Source of the DNA: Flavobacteriales bacterium
GTDB taxonomy: Bacteria > Bacteroidota > Bacteroidia > Flavobacteriales_E > Vicingaceae
Reading direction: 5' to 3'
NCBI GenBank assembly: GCA_002706365.1
Contig: PALM01000044.1
Coordinates: 16,414 to 80,413 of the forward strand
Length of the DNA stretch: 64,000 nt
Positions 16,107 to 25,983 of the stretch are shown in pieces; position 1 is the stretch's first letter; every line of letters starts with the position of its first letter. Below the pieces are notes generated by a model. It had not been told where the DNA came from, did no database searches, and saw nothing but the letters and a program-made list of their open reading frames with translations. The position numbers and the translations under genes were made by a program.

Positions 16107-17363
16107 ATGTTTGCTGAAATAATCACCATCGGTGATGAGATCCTCATCGGTCAAACAGTCGATACCAATTCTGCCTGGATGGCTCAGAATCTCAATCGCA
16201 TGGGAGTCGAGCTCATTCAGAGTCGCTCTGTGAGTGATAAGGAAGCAAGTATCATCAAAGCTTTAGATAGCGTTGATACTCAATCTCAACTGATCTTGAT
16301 CACGGGAGGTTTAGGTCCAACGAGAGATGATATTACCAAAAGGGTCTTGTCTGAGTACTTTGGTGCTAGCTTGGTTAGAAATCAGGAAGTCCTTGAGAAG
16401 ATAGAGGATTATTTTTCTCAAAGGGGCCGACAAATACTCGAATCCAATCGCCGACAAGCGGATTTACCCGATAAAGCTACCATCCTTCCCAACCCATTGG
16501 GCACGGCTAGTGGTATGTGGTTCGAAAAAGGGGATAAGATCTATGTGAGTATGCCGGGAGTACCTTATGAGATGAAAGGTCTCATGACGAATGAAGTACT
16601 CCCGAGAATAAAAGAGAGATTCGACTTGCCCAAGATCTATTATCGCACTTTGATGACAGAGGGTATTGGTGAGTCATTTCTAGCAGAGATCATTCAAGAT
16701 TGGGAATCTTCATTGACCGATAAAGGAATATCCATAGCCTACTTGCCCTCACCCGGAGTTGTAAAGATCCGTTTAGGAGCTAAGGGTAATGATGAAGCCG
16801 AAATCAAAGAGAAGGTAGATTTTGAGATCCAGCAACTCTACAAGCTAATTCCAAGCTATATTTTCGGAGAGAATGATATCAGCATGCCTGAGGCAATCTC
16901 ACCCAAATTGAAAAAAAGTGGCAAGACCATCTCAACAGCGGAAAGCTGCACAGGTGGCTATTTGGCTCATTTGATCACTACAATCCCCGGTAGCTCGGAT
17001 TATTTCAAAGGCAGTGTGATAGCTTATTCCAATGAGGTAAAGATGGCACAGCTTGAGGTTAAAAAGGCCGATCTGGATGCTAATGGAGCGGTTAGTGAAG
17101 CGGTAATTCGCCAAATGGCAGAAGGTGCGCGCAAGCACTTGCAAACAGATCTGGCTTTGGCAACTTCCGGAGTAGCCGGCCCTGATGGCGGTAGCGATGA
17201 GAAACCCGTAGGAACTGTCTGGATTGCCCTAGCAGCAAAAGAAGGCGTTTATGCCAAGAAATACACCTTCGAAAAGAATCGAAGTCGGAACATTAGAAGA
17301 GCTTCTCTAGCAGCTTTGAGTCTGGTGAGAAGGTATCTTGACGGACAGCTAGAATTGACTTAG
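16107..17363 (+). CDS. cinA: CinA family nicotinamide-nucleotide amidohydrolase/pyrophosphatase
   Basis: This is a 418-residue full-length CinA. The N-terminal molybdopterin-binding-like domain begins EIITIGDEILIGQTVDTNS and has ITGGLGPTRDDITK. The C-terminal amidase domain has TAESCTGGYLAHLITTIPGSS and ATSGVAGPDGGSDEKPVGTVWIA. CinA recycles NMN (C-terminal domain, amidohydrolase) and hydrolyses ADP-ribose-type compounds (N-terminal domain). Its stop overlaps the convergent LOG gene by 4 nt, so no room is left for a terminator between them. Confidence 0.95.
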   Translation: MFAEIITIGDEILIGQTVDTNSAWMAQNLNRMGVELIQSRSVSDKEASIIKALDSVDTQSQLILITGGLGPTRDDITKRVLSEYFGASLVRNQEVLEKIEDYFSQRGRQILESNRRQADLPDKATILPNPLGTASGMWFEKGDKIYVSMPGVPYEMKGLMTNEVLPRIKERFDLPKIYYRTLMTEGIGESFLAEIIQDWESSLTDKGISIAYLPSPGVVKIRLGAKGNDEAEIKEKVDFEIQQLYKLIPSYIFGENDISMPEAISPKLKKSGKTISTAESCTGGYLAHLITTIPGSSDYFKGSVIAYSNEVKMAQLEVKKADLDANGAVSEAVIRQMAEGARKHLQTDLALATSGVAGPDGGSDEKPVGTVWIALAAKEGVYAKKYTFEKNRSRNIRRASLAALSLVRRYLDGQLELT

Positions 17364-18070
17364 AAGTTCGGCTTCAGTAAGTATCTAGAATAGAAGTCGT
17401 CAATGAATTCTGCCGCTTCTTCTACATCATCTGTTAGGAAAAAGAGATCTAGGTCTTCAGGACTAATCGTCTTGCTGTGTTCCAACAATGTACTTTTGAT
17501 CCAATCTAACAGTCCTTCCCAATAAGTTTTGCCGATCAATACAATTGGGAATTTGGCGATCTTCTCGGTTTGGATCAAAGTAAGTGCTTCAAACAGCTCA
17601 TCCAGAGTTCCAAAGCCTCCCGGAAAGACCACAAAACCTTGAGCATACTTCACAAACATCATTTTCCTAACGAAGAAGTAGTTGAAATTCAGGCTTTTGT
17701 CTTTATCAATAAAAGGATTATCATTCTGCTCAAATGGTAAGTCTATATTTAATCCAACCGACTTCCCCTTAGCTCGATTTGCACCTTTATTGGCCGCCTC
17801 CATAATTCCTGGTCCACCACCGGTAATGATCCCGTATCCTTCAGAACAAATTCGAAAGGCCAATTCATCAGCCATTTGATAATAGGGTTCATCGGGCTTG
17901 GTTCTAGCTGATCCAAAAATGGATACGCAAGGACCGATCTTTGACAGTCGGTCAAAGCCATCGACGAATTCCGACATTATTCGGAACACCGACCAAGAGT
18001 CATTACTCCTGATCTCATTCCATTCCTTTTCCTTGAATTTTTTCCGAATTCGATCTTCCTTATTTTCCAT
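17360..18070 (-). CDS. LOG family (TIGR00730) nucleotide phosphoribohydrolase-like
   Basis: The 236-residue protein has the Rossmann-like motif GGGPGIMEAANKGA and the LOG signature FPGGFGTLDELFEAL. The family releases a base from a nucleoside 5'-monophosphate, such as cytokinin riboside phosphates or purine nucleotides in bacteria. An N-terminal extension of about 40 residues precedes the core. Its ATG lies inside the uvrA 3' end (11-nt overlap), so it is translationally coupled to uvrA. Real substrate unknown. Confidence 0.9.
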   Translation of the reverse strand: MENKEDRIRKKFKEKEWNEIRSNDSWSVFRIMSEFVDGFDRLSKIGPCVSIFGSARTKPDEPYYQMADELAFRICSEGYGIITGGGPGIMEAANKGANRAKGKSVGLNIDLPFEQNDNPFIDKDKSLNFNYFFVRKMMFVKYAQGFVVFPGGFGTLDELFEALTLIQTEKIAKFPIVLIGKTYWEGLLDWIKSTLLEHSKTISPEDLDLFFLTDDVEEAAEFIDDFYSRYLLKPNF

Positions 18071-20912
18071 TTTCCAATTCCATTTTTAAATACTTGGCAG
18101 TATGACTTTTAGTGGATTTGGCCACCTTTTCAGGACTGCCTTGAGCAATGATCTGTCCACCATCCTTACCTCCCTCAGGCCCTAGATCAATGATATGATC
18201 GGCCACTTTTACAATGTCGAGATTGTGTTCAATGATCAAAACGGTATTCCCGGTATCTACCAAACGATTTAGCACCTGCAAGAGTATGCGAATATCTTCA
18301 AAGTGAAGACCCGTTGTTGGCTCGTCCAAGATATAAAAAGTATTACCTGTACTGCGCTTCGCCAATTCTGTTGCCAATTTCACCCTTTGAGCTTCACCTC
18401 CTGAAAGTGTGGTGCTCGATTGCCCCAAATGAATATACCCTAAGCCCACATCCTGCAAGGTTTTGATCTTCTGCAGTATAGAGGGAACATTTTCAAAGAA
18501 ATCTACGGCTTGATTCACCGTCATGTCTAGAATGTCAGAGATCGATTTGCTTTTATATCTCACTTCCAGCGTTTCTCTATTGTATCGCTTTCCGTAGCAT
18601 TGCGGACAATCGACATAGACATCAGGCAAGAAGTTCATCTCTATAGTCATCATGCCGGCTCCCTGGCATTTTTCACATCTTCCACCTTTTACATTGAATG
18701 AGAATCTGCCTGGTTTATAGCCTCGAATCTTGGCTTCCGGCAAGGCGGCGAATAATGTTCTAATATCGGTGAATACTCCGGTGTAAGTTGCGGGATTCGA
18801 TCGCGGTGTTCTTCCAATTGGAGATTGGTCGATCTCAATGATCTTATCGATATGCTTTACTCCACTGATCGATTTGTAAGGAAGAGGGTTGCGTTTGCCA
18901 TTGTAGATCTCGCGATTGAGAATAGGGTAGAGGGTCTCATCGATCAAAGTCGATTTACCACTTCCCGATACTCCAGTCACGCAGATCAATTTTCCAAGCG
19001 GGAATTTCACATTTACATTCTTGAGGTTATGTCCGCTAGCTCCTTTGAGTTCGATCTGGAACTGGCTGCCTTTACCTCTTCTTCTCTTTTTGGGTATTTC
19101 AATTTTCTTTTCTCCCCTTAGATATTCTGCAGTTTCGCTGGTTCCCTTTACAAATTCTTCTGGACTGCCTTGTGCAACGATCTTACCTCCATGTCGGCCG
19201 GCACCCGGACCAATATCGATCAAATGATCTGATGCCAGCATAATATCTTTATCGTGCTCAACTACAATGATTGAGTTCCCCAACTCTCTTAATTGGATGA
19301 GCGCCTCGATCAATTGGTGATTATCTCTTTGATGTAGACCAATACTAGGCTCATCAAGAATATATAGAACACCAACCAATTGAGAGCCGATCTGAGTAGC
19401 CAATCGAATTCGCTGAGCTTCACCACCACTTAGCGATCGTGCAGATCTATTCAAGGATAGATACACGAGCCCCACATCTACTAAGAAGCCAATTCTATTT
19501 CTGAGCTCTTTCAGTATGTCTCTGGCAATGATCTGCTTTCTTTCATCCAAAAGCTCTTCCACAGCATTCATCCATACCCCCAACTCACTAATGTCGATAT
19601 TGCTTAGATCTGCAATGTTCTTATCGCCAATTCTAAAGTAGAGGGCTTCTTTCTTCAATCTGCTTCCATTGCATTCGGTGCAGGGAATCTTGTTCATGAA
19701 CTGTATGGCCCATTTGCCAATGGATTTGCCTTTGTTCTCTTCATATTGTCGTGCAATGAAGTCTGAGATTCCCTCAAACTCAAATGCGTGCTTGGATGTA
19801 CTGCTTCCGTTCTTTTCATTGAGGTAGATAGCAGTTGAGGTTCCATTCAAAAGGATGCTTATCAGTTCATCTGGGTATTCAGAAAGGGGAGTAGTGATCT
19901 TATAGTTGTAATGACTGATGAGTTTTTCGATCTGTTTAAAGATCCATTTGTTGGAGTATTTTCCCAATGGCTTGATGCCACCTTGTTTTATAGAGAGCTT
20001 CGGTTCGGGAATGATCTTTTCTCGGCTTACTTCAGCAGTTTCTCCAAGACCATTGCATTTGGGGCAAGCTCCATAAGGTGAGTTGAAAGAAAAGCTGTTT
20101 GGCGATGGCTCATCATAGGAAATGCCACTAGTTGGGCACATTAAGTTCTTGCTGAAGTAGCGAGGTTCCTCTTTTTCCTTGCCTTTTTCAAGGATCATGG
20201 CTACTCCTTTACCTTGTTTCATAGCCTGAGAAAGCGCATCTCTCAGGCGGTTCGTATTCGTATCGCTTACATTCAATCTATCGATCACGATCTCTATATC
20301 GTGAGTCTTGTATCGATCTAGTTTGGTATTGCGGTCGATATCGATGATCTCACCATCTACTCTGGCTTTTAGATAGCCTTGTTTGAGTATGGATCTGAAG
20401 AGTTCGGCATAATGTCCTTTTCTACCCTTGATCAATGGGGAAAGAATGCTAATCCCTTTGCCATTATAATCTTTCTGAATCAGCTCAAGGATCTCCTTTT
20501 CGGTATACTTCACCATTTTCTCTCCACTCACATAGGAGTAGGCGTCTGATACTTTGGCAAAAAGGAGTCTGAGGAAGTCGTAGATCTCAGTGATAGTACC
20601 CACTGTGGATCGCGGGTTCTTACTCACTGTCTTTTGTTCGATAGCGATAACAGGACTTAGACCATTGATCTTATCTACATCTGGTCTTTCTAGGGTTCCA
20701 AGAAATTGACGGGCATAGGATGCAAAGCTTTCAATATATCTTCTTTGTCCTTCAGCATAGACCGTATCAAAAGCTAGAGAAGACTTTCCACTACCACTTA
20801 AGCCGGTGATCACCACCAGTTTCTCTCGGGGTATTTTAAGTGAAATGTTCTTCAGGTTGTGGACTCGGGCACCTTCGATTTCGAGTTCCTCAACAATAGG
20901 GTCTGCTGTCAT
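18060..20912 (-). CDS. uvrA: excinuclease ABC subunit A
   Basis: This is a 950-residue UvrA with two ABC modules: Walker [11 protein letters not shown] near residue 37 and [10 protein letters not shown] in the second half. The signature sequences are [14 protein letters not shown] and [14 protein letters not shown]. UvrA finds DNA lesions with UvrB in nucleotide excision repair. The second zinc finger is intact (CEKCQGAG to CPQCYGKRY). In the first, the leading pair reads C259-P-T-S instead of C-x2-C, so one ligand is missing. The gene follows a lytic transglycosylase by 49 nt. Confidence 0.97.
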   Translation of the reverse strand: MTADPIVEELEIEGARVHNLKNISLKIPREKLVVITGLSGSGKSSLAFDTVYAEGQRRYIESFASYARQFLGTLERPDVDKINGLSPVIAIEQKTVSKNPRSTVGTITEIYDFLRLLFAKVSDAYSYVSGEKMVKYTEKEILELIQKDYNGKGISILSPLIKGRKGHYAELFRSILKQGYLKARVDGEIIDIDRNTKLDRYKTHDIEIVIDRLNVSDTNTNRLRDALSQAMKQGKGVAMILEKGKEKEEPRYFSKNLMCPTSGISYDEPSPNSFSFNSPYGACPKCNGLGETAEVSREKIIPEPKLSIKQGGIKPLGKYSNKWIFKQIEKLISHYNYKITTPLSEYPDELISILLNGTSTAIYLNEKNGSSTSKHAFEFEGISDFIARQYEENKGKSIGKWAIQFMNKIPCTECNGSRLKKEALYFRIGDKNIADLSNIDISELGVWMNAVEELLDERKQIIARDILKELRNRIGFLVDVGLVYLSLNRSARSLSGGEAQRIRLATQIGSQLVGVLYILDEPSIGLHQRDNHQLIEALIQLRELGNSIIVVEHDKDIMLASDHLIDIGPGAGRHGGKIVAQGSPEEFVKGTSETAEYLRGEKKIEIPKKRRRGKGSQFQIELKGASGHNLKNVNVKFPLGKLICVTGVSGSGKSTLIDETLYPILNREIYNGKRNPLPYKSISGVKHIDKIIEIDQSPIGRTPRSNPATYTGVFTDIRTLFAALPEAKIRGYKPGRFSFNVKGGRCEKCQGAGMMTIEMNFLPDVYVDCPQCYGKRYNRETLEVRYKSKSISDILDMTVNQAVDFFENVPSILQKIKTLQDVGLGYIHLGQSSTTLSGGEAQRVKLATELAKRSTGNTFYILDEPTTGLHFEDIRILLQVLNRLVDTGNTVLIIEHNLDIVKVADHIIDLGPEGGKDGGQIIAQGSPEKVAKSTKSHTAKYLKMELENGK

Positions 20913-20961
20913 AGACTTCAGTAAAATTTAGGTCGATAAAAATCAACCTCAAAAGCCCAAA

Positions 20962-21903
20962 TTAGTTCAATTTGTAGTCACCAGAAGTTGGAATCTTTAC
21001 CTGGTATTCCTTGTTTGAGGAATTCTTTAGGTATACCTGACGCAACCATGGGTTGAAACGCTTAAGCGTTTTGTAACTGATTTGATGATCTCTTGAAAAA
21101 TCAGCCCAATTCTCCACACTGCTATCGATTTTCACTAAATCATAAGAGTAAGGAGAGTAGAGGTCTGTTTTTCTAATATGGAATCCATAATCTTCCGGAG
21201 CTGCAAAAATTTGCTTAACCGCCATAATGCGGAAGAGGTATCTGGAAGTTTCTTGATTGAGCAAAAGATCAAAGTAATTGTCGGTCTTTTGTCGCTCAAG
21301 TTCATTGTCAATTCTATTCTTGCCAACATTGTAAGATGCTGCTACCAGAGCCCAATCACCGTATTTGGAATAAGCGTCATTGAGGTATTTGCAAGCAGCC
21401 TCAGTGGATTTTTCCATATGGTAACGCTCATCAACTTCATCATCTACCTCAAGCCCATATTCCTTCGCTGTTTCTTCCATAAACTGCCAATAACCGGCTG
21501 CACCAACAGGAGAAACTACATTTTGCAATCCACTTTCAACCAGAGCTAAGTATTTGAAATCATCCGGAATGCCATTCTTTTGAAGAATTGGCTCAATTAC
21601 GGGAAACCATCTGTTTGCTCTTTTGAAATAGAGTATTGTATTTGAATGAAAGTAGGTATTGGAATGCAATTCTCTATCGAATCGTTCGTAAACCTCAGGA
21701 TCCTCCATAGGAACTTTAGAACCTGCAAACTCAAAATTTTCAGGCGGACTCAAACTGTAAATATTGTAGCTTTCTTTGATGCGGTCTTTATGCGCCTGCT
21801 CTTCTTTATCAGTGTCTATACCCTGAAAGAATATTTGCAACAGGCCAACCACAGCTAGTGGTAAGATGATCCAATTAAGCGCTTTTCCGAACTTCATTCT
21901 CAT
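20962..21903 (-). CDS. membrane-anchored lytic transglycosylase (MltD-like)
   Basis: The 313-residue protein has an N-terminal membrane segment (LNWIILPLAVVGLLQIFFQGI). A lytic transglycosylase SLT core follows, with the catalytic Glu in YLALVESGLQN, then VSPVGAAGYWQFMEETAKEYGL, then VAASYNVGKNRIDNELER. It cleaves peptidoglycan in the periplasm. The C-terminal end has a LysM-like IPTSGDYKLN stretch but no complete LysM repeat. Start is ATG 21903, or 21897 two codons later; both overlap the upstream WecA-like gene (by 23 to 29 nt). Confidence 0.88.
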   Translation of the reverse strand: MRMKFGKALNWIILPLAVVGLLQIFFQGIDTDKEEQAHKDRIKESYNIYSLSPPENFEFAGSKVPMEDPEVYERFDRELHSNTYFHSNTILYFKRANRWFPVIEPILQKNGIPDDFKYLALVESGLQNVVSPVGAAGYWQFMEETAKEYGLEVDDEVDERYHMEKSTEAACKYLNDAYSKYGDWALVAASYNVGKNRIDNELERQKTDNYFDLLLNQETSRYLFRIMAVKQIFAAPEDYGFHIRKTDLYSPYSYDLVKIDSSVENWADFSRDHQISYKTLKRFNPWLRQVYLKNSSNKEYQVKIPTSGDYKLN

Positions 21904-22972
21904 AATTTTCTTGCTTCTTTTCTGCTTTGGAAATACGACTCACTAAAAATAACGAAATGAATAGCAGTATCGCATAGGCACCGAAAAGAATTGTGAATAA
22001 TCCCGTCCAGTGGTTAGCAGCTAACATTATAAAACTCAAAGCAGCAGAAAGTATGCCAATTCCTGCTAATAAGAGTGCCACTGATTGTTCGGCTAGCCCA
22101 GCATAGGAAAGATGATGGGTGGTATGATCCTTACCACCTACAAAAGGGGAATCGCCTCTACTCAATCGATTGATCGTAACTGTTGTGGTATCTGATATTG
22201 GAACTACAAAAGCCAGAGCAACCAAAACGATCCTTGTGATTTCAGATGTGCCTTCTATTTGAAAATTCCACAAGAAAGGAATCGCCAAAGCTGCGAGAAG
22301 TACTCCTAAGAACTGACTTCCGGTGTCGCCCATATACATTCTTGAAGGGCTCCAATTAAAGAATAGAAATCCCAAGAGTGCACCTCCCAATCCCAAGAGG
22401 ATCAAAAAGTAGATCGAATGCAATGATTGAGAGTAGATCATTCCAATAAGGATACAAGCAATAGCAGAAATAGCCGAAACAGTGGCTACTGCATCCATAT
22501 TGTCGAGCATATTGATCGAATTCATCATTCCAATCACCCAAAAGATGGTAAGGGCATAATTGGCCCAATCCCATTGGAATAGGTCTATATAAGTACCGGT
22601 CAAGACCAAGATCAATCCGCAAAAGAACTGGGCAATGAATTTTAAACTAGGGTTGGTATTATACGCATCATCAGCCAGTCCGACTAAGAATGCCGAAGCA
22701 GTTGCCAATAGAATTCCAATCAATTTGGAATCGAAAGTATTACCAAGATCGGGAAAGACGAACTGACCAATTGTAAGAACTAGAAGAAAGACAATAAAGA
22801 AAGAAATACCGCCAAAAGAAGGCTTGGAAGTAGAGGCCCACCGAATGATCTTGTCATCTAGATTCCTAATCCCAAGATTTCTTGAAAAGCGCAGGAATAG
22901 TCTATTTACCAGCACGCTGAATATGAGTGCCAATAAGAAGAGAACACAAGCTTTTGCTAGGAATAATTCCAA
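21875..22972 (-). CDS. WecA/MraY-family undecaprenyl-phosphate sugar-1-phosphate transferase
   Basis: This 365-residue polytopic membrane protein of the glycosyltransferase 4 family has KPSFGGISFFIVF, GLADDAYNTNPSLKFIAQ, NMLDNMDAVATVSA (the Mg-binding Asp-rich loop) and YMGDTGSQFLGVLL. It transfers a sugar-1-phosphate from UDP-sugar to undecaprenyl phosphate, the first membrane step of a polysaccharide. Translation appears to start at TTG 22972, as no ATG lies upstream after the rfbC stop 9 nt before. The 3' end overlaps the transglycosylase gene. Confidence 0.9.
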   Translation of the reverse strand: MELFLAKACVLFLLALIFSVLVNRLFLRFSRNLGIRNLDDKIIRWASTSKPSFGGISFFIVFLLVLTIGQFVFPDLGNTFDSKLIGILLATASAFLVGLADDAYNTNPSLKFIAQFFCGLILVLTGTYIDLFQWDWANYALTIFWVIGMMNSINMLDNMDAVATVSAISAIACILIGMIYSQSLHSIYFLILLGLGGALLGFLFFNWSPSRMYMGDTGSQFLGVLLAALAIPFLWNFQIEGTSEITRIVLVALAFVVPISDTTTVTINRLSRGDSPFVGGKDHTTHHLSYAGLAEQSVALLLAGIGILSAALSFIMLAANHWTGLFTILFGAYAILLFISLFLVSRISKAEKKQENYENEVRKSA

Positions 22973-22981
22973 AATAATTCG

Positions 22982-23524
22982 TTAAAACGGACTCACAAAG
23001 CCGCTGAAAGCATCTGCCACTTGATCTTTTTCCGATATAATCGGATTTTCTATTGGCCAGCTTATATTCAGATCGGGATCGTTCCACATCAGTGCACCTT
23101 CGGCCTCTTTGTTATAGTTATTTGTGCATTTGTAAGAGAAGATCGTATTGTCTTCCAATGTCAAAAAACCATGGGCAAAACCCTCAGGCACATAGAGTTG
23201 GTTTTTGTCCTTATCGTCTATTTCTATACTGAAATGCTGCCCATAGGTTTCAGAATTCTTTCGAATATCTACTACCACATCTAAAACTGCACCTTTGATT
23301 ACCTGAATGAGTTTACCTTGAGCATACGGTGGTTTTTGGAAATGCATACCCCTTAGGACTCCTTTTTGAGATTTTGAAAGGTTGTCTTGAACGAAGGTTT
23401 CGTCAAAACCAATTTCTTTCATTTTCTCTCGGTTGTAAGACTCAAAAAAGAAGCCTCTATCGTCTTTAAACACTTTAGGTTTAATGATCAACAATCCTTT
23501 GAATCCAGTTTCTAAAATCTCCAT
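22982..23524 (-). CDS. rfbC: dTDP-4-dehydrorhamnose 3,5-epimerase
   Basis: This is a 180-residue cupin enzyme of dTDP-L-rhamnose synthesis. It has the family motifs DDRGFFFESYN, GVLRGMHFQ (catalytic His near residue 61), the KGAVLDVVVDIRKNS strand and LYVPEGFAHGFLTLED. It lies 3 nt after the Wzc-like gene. Its presence without rfbA, rfbB or rfbD in the window implies that the other rhamnose genes are elsewhere. Confidence 0.95.
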   Translation of the reverse strand: MEILETGFKGLLIIKPKVFKDDRGFFFESYNREKMKEIGFDETFVQDNLSKSQKGVLRGMHFQKPPYAQGKLIQVIKGAVLDVVVDIRKNSETYGQHFSIEIDDKDKNQLYVPEGFAHGFLTLEDNTIFSYKCTNNYNKEAEGALMWNDPDLNISWPIENPIISEKDQVADAFSGFVSPF

Positions 23525-23527
23525 TGT

Positions 23528-25972
23528 CTATTTTTTCTTGAATCTCGACCAAAAGGTCTTTGGTTTGGCCTCAACTTCATCGTAATATCCTTGTCCGTAA
23601 CCAACCCCATATCCATAACCATAACCGTAGCCGTATCCATAACCATATCCATAGCTCTGTTTTTGTGGATCTACGCCATTGAGTACCACAGATAAATTAT
23701 GGATCCTGCTCTCATGCATCAATCTATCGATACTATGAATAAAGTGTTTCTTAGAGTATTCAGCTCTGAAGATATAGATTGGGTAATCGGCTTTTTGAAT
23801 TACTTCTACACCATCAGTTACCAAGCCTACCGGTGGATTATCACAAATAATTAGATCGTAAGACTGCTTCAAATAATCAATGATATTGTCCAACTTACCG
23901 TTGATGATCAATTCTGATGGATTTGGCGGTACTGGTCCGGCTGTGATGAAGTCGAGATTCTCTTGCTTAGAATGATGAATACAATTTTCTATTTCGTCCT
24001 TTTCGATCAATAGCGTACTCATACCTCTTGTATTTTCCACATCAAAACCTTTATGGATCTTGGGCTTTCGCATATCAAGGTCGAGAATGATCACTTTTTT
24101 ACCGCCGTAAGCGATTATTCCTCCTAGATTGATGGCTATAAATGTTTTTCCTTCTCCAGAAACGGTAGAAGTTACCGCCATGATCTTGGGTTTATTCTCT
24201 TTTGAGATGAATTGCAGATTGGTTCTGATCGATCTAAAGGCCTCTGCAATGATAGATTTTGGGTTGCGGTTAACGATCAACTGAGAGATTGGAATGTCTT
24301 TCTTGTATTTAGGTACCACACCCAAAACACTCACATTGGCATGACTGTAATTCTGAATCTCTGCCACAGAAGTGATCTTGTTGTGCAACAAGTATTTGAG
24401 AATTACCAGGATCATACTCAACAAGATCCCCAGAGCGATAAAACTTGTAATGATAAGCTCTTTGTTTGGAGAGATTGGAGCTTGTGGCAGCTTTGCAGCA
24501 TCAAGGAGGTTTACATTTGATACAAATCCTTCCTGAGAAATGGAATACTCTGTCTTCTTTTCCAATAAAAGGGTGTAGAACTTCTCATTGATATCATAAG
24601 TCCTCTTCAACCTCAAGAGCTCTATTTCCTGATCTGGTACATCAAAATAGCTTTCTTCTAGGTCTTCAGCCTTCTTGTTCAAGCTATCTAATCGCTCCTG
24701 TAATTTTTCACGAAGCGATTTCACGCTCTTAATGATCAGGTTTTTTTGGATCTCGATCTGATAATCGATCTTCTTTACCGGATCGCTGCCCTCTTTGGTG
24801 GTGTAGAGCATCCTTTGTCTCTCTAGCAAAAGGTCGTTCAAACCATCCATCAATTTGGAAATACTGCCTTCAGAGCTACTACCGGCTAGAATTGGAAGTA
24901 ATTCATATACATCAATATCTCCTTCGGTGTTGAGACTTCCGGTGATCTGGTCTAGAAGCGACATCTGAATCTCGAGATCTACTCTAGCTTCATCGATCTG
25001 ATTCAAGCGGTCGACGAATATGGTAGATACCTCAGAAACATCTGAGATGTTATTCTCTCTCTTGAATGCTTGTATCTCTTTTTCGGCACTTTTTTGTTGA
25101 TCGTATACTGCGTTGATCTGATCCGTGAGGAATTGCAGGATCTGCTTAGAACTCTGCTTTTTCTTCTCCACATTGTAGGCCTTGAATTCTTTTACAATTG
25201 TGCTTACAATCTCCTGTGCTTTAAGTCGGTTGTTGTCGCTATAGCTCAGTTTAACCGTGTTGGCAGTGAGATTTTGAATCTCGATATCCAGATTATTGGA
25301 TAGTTCTTTGGCGAGGCTAGCTTGATTGTTCAGCACAAAGAAATACTCCAGTGGCTTTACTGCTTTTATGTCTTTTGATATCCGCTGATAATCGAGGATA
25401 TAGATCTTGAGGGTAGCGAAAGGCAATTCAACCACCTCTCCAAAAGTGATTTCCTTTTTCTGATCATCTCCCCAGATCAATGCTCCATTCCGTTCATTTT
25501 CAAAATTCAGATCAATGCGAGTACTAGTAAGATTGCTGTCTTTGAGTAGAAGTTCAACCTCAAAAGGGGAGGAGCGATAGATCTCATTGGTGAGGAATTG
25601 CCCTTGAGTAAAGTAAGATACTTCAAGAGGTAGTCTAGCAATCGCATTCTTGGCGATCAGATTTGATCGCAGTAATTCGATCTCTGCAGATATATCATTC
25701 GTTTCATAGAAGTCGTCGACTTCCAATACCTTATTGGCCTTATTCGACTTCTCAATCTGGATTAAGGTGCTTGCATTGTAGATCGGACTGCTGTAGCGGA
25801 TGTACAAAAGACTGACAACAACTGATAATACAAGGGTGAGAAGCACCCAGATCAGATTCTTCTTGAAGATATAAACGAACAGACCAAGATCGAACTCCGT
25901 GTTGAAGGTGGTCAGCCGATCTTGTGTCGTGCCGACTTTCTTAAGTTCATTTGGTTCGATGTGATCTTGCAA
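23528..25972 (-). CDS. polysaccharide chain-length regulator and tyrosine autokinase (Wzc-like)
   Basis: The 814-residue inner-membrane protein has a Wzz-type N-terminal region with a membrane helix near residues 33 to 53. A long periplasmic coiled coil follows, then a second helix near 505 to 525. The C-terminal BY-kinase has Walker A (TSTVSGEGKTFIAINLGG) and Walker A' (VIILDLDMRKPK). It controls polymer length and export through phosphorylation of its tyrosine-rich tail. That tail is an alternating Tyr-Gly run at about 774 to 800. It follows the Wza-like gene by 11 nt. Confidence 0.95.
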   Translation of the reverse strand: MQDHIEPNELKKVGTTQDRLTTFNTEFDLGLFVYIFKKNLIWVLLTLVLSVVVSLLYIRYSSPIYNASTLIQIEKSNKANKVLEVDDFYETNDISAEIELLRSNLIAKNAIARLPLEVSYFTQGQFLTNEIYRSSPFEVELLLKDSNLTSTRIDLNFENERNGALIWGDDQKKEITFGEVVELPFATLKIYILDYQRISKDIKAVKPLEYFFVLNNQASLAKELSNNLDIEIQNLTANTVKLSYSDNNRLKAQEIVSTIVKEFKAYNVEKKKQSSKQILQFLTDQINAVYDQQKSAEKEIQAFKRENNISDVSEVSTIFVDRLNQIDEARVDLEIQMSLLDQITGSLNTEGDIDVYELLPILAGSSSEGSISKLMDGLNDLLLERQRMLYTTKEGSDPVKKIDYQIEIQKNLIIKSVKSLREKLQERLDSLNKKAEDLEESYFDVPDQEIELLRLKRTYDINEKFYTLLLEKKTEYSISQEGFVSNVNLLDAAKLPQAPISPNKELIITSFIALGILLSMILVILKYLLHNKITSVAEIQNYSHANVSVLGVVPKYKKDIPISQLIVNRNPKSIIAEAFRSIRTNLQFISKENKPKIMAVTSTVSGEGKTFIAINLGGIIAYGGKKVIILDLDMRKPKIHKGFDVENTRGMSTLLIEKDEIENCIHHSKQENLDFITAGPVPPNPSELIINGKLDNIIDYLKQSYDLIICDNPPVGLVTDGVEVIQKADYPIYIFRAEYSKKHFIHSIDRLMHESRIHNLSVVLNGVDPQKQSYGYGYGYGYGYGYGYGVGYGQGYYDEVEAKPKTFWSRFKKK
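23573..23653 (-). repeat. Tyr-Gly dipeptide repeat in the autokinase tail
   Basis: The coding strand repeats a 6-bp TAY-GGN unit at least eight times, giving alternating Tyr and Gly, followed by degenerate copies. It is the probable phosphorylation cluster of the kinase. Synonymous changes at third positions are scattered, so the repeat is kept at protein level. Confidence 0.8.
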
Positions 25973-25983
25973 AATGCGAAGGC

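Noticed and set aside
21178..21549. 123-codon frame opposite the lytic transglycosylase
   Set aside because: It is the shadow of a conserved gene on the other strand and has no start context of its own.
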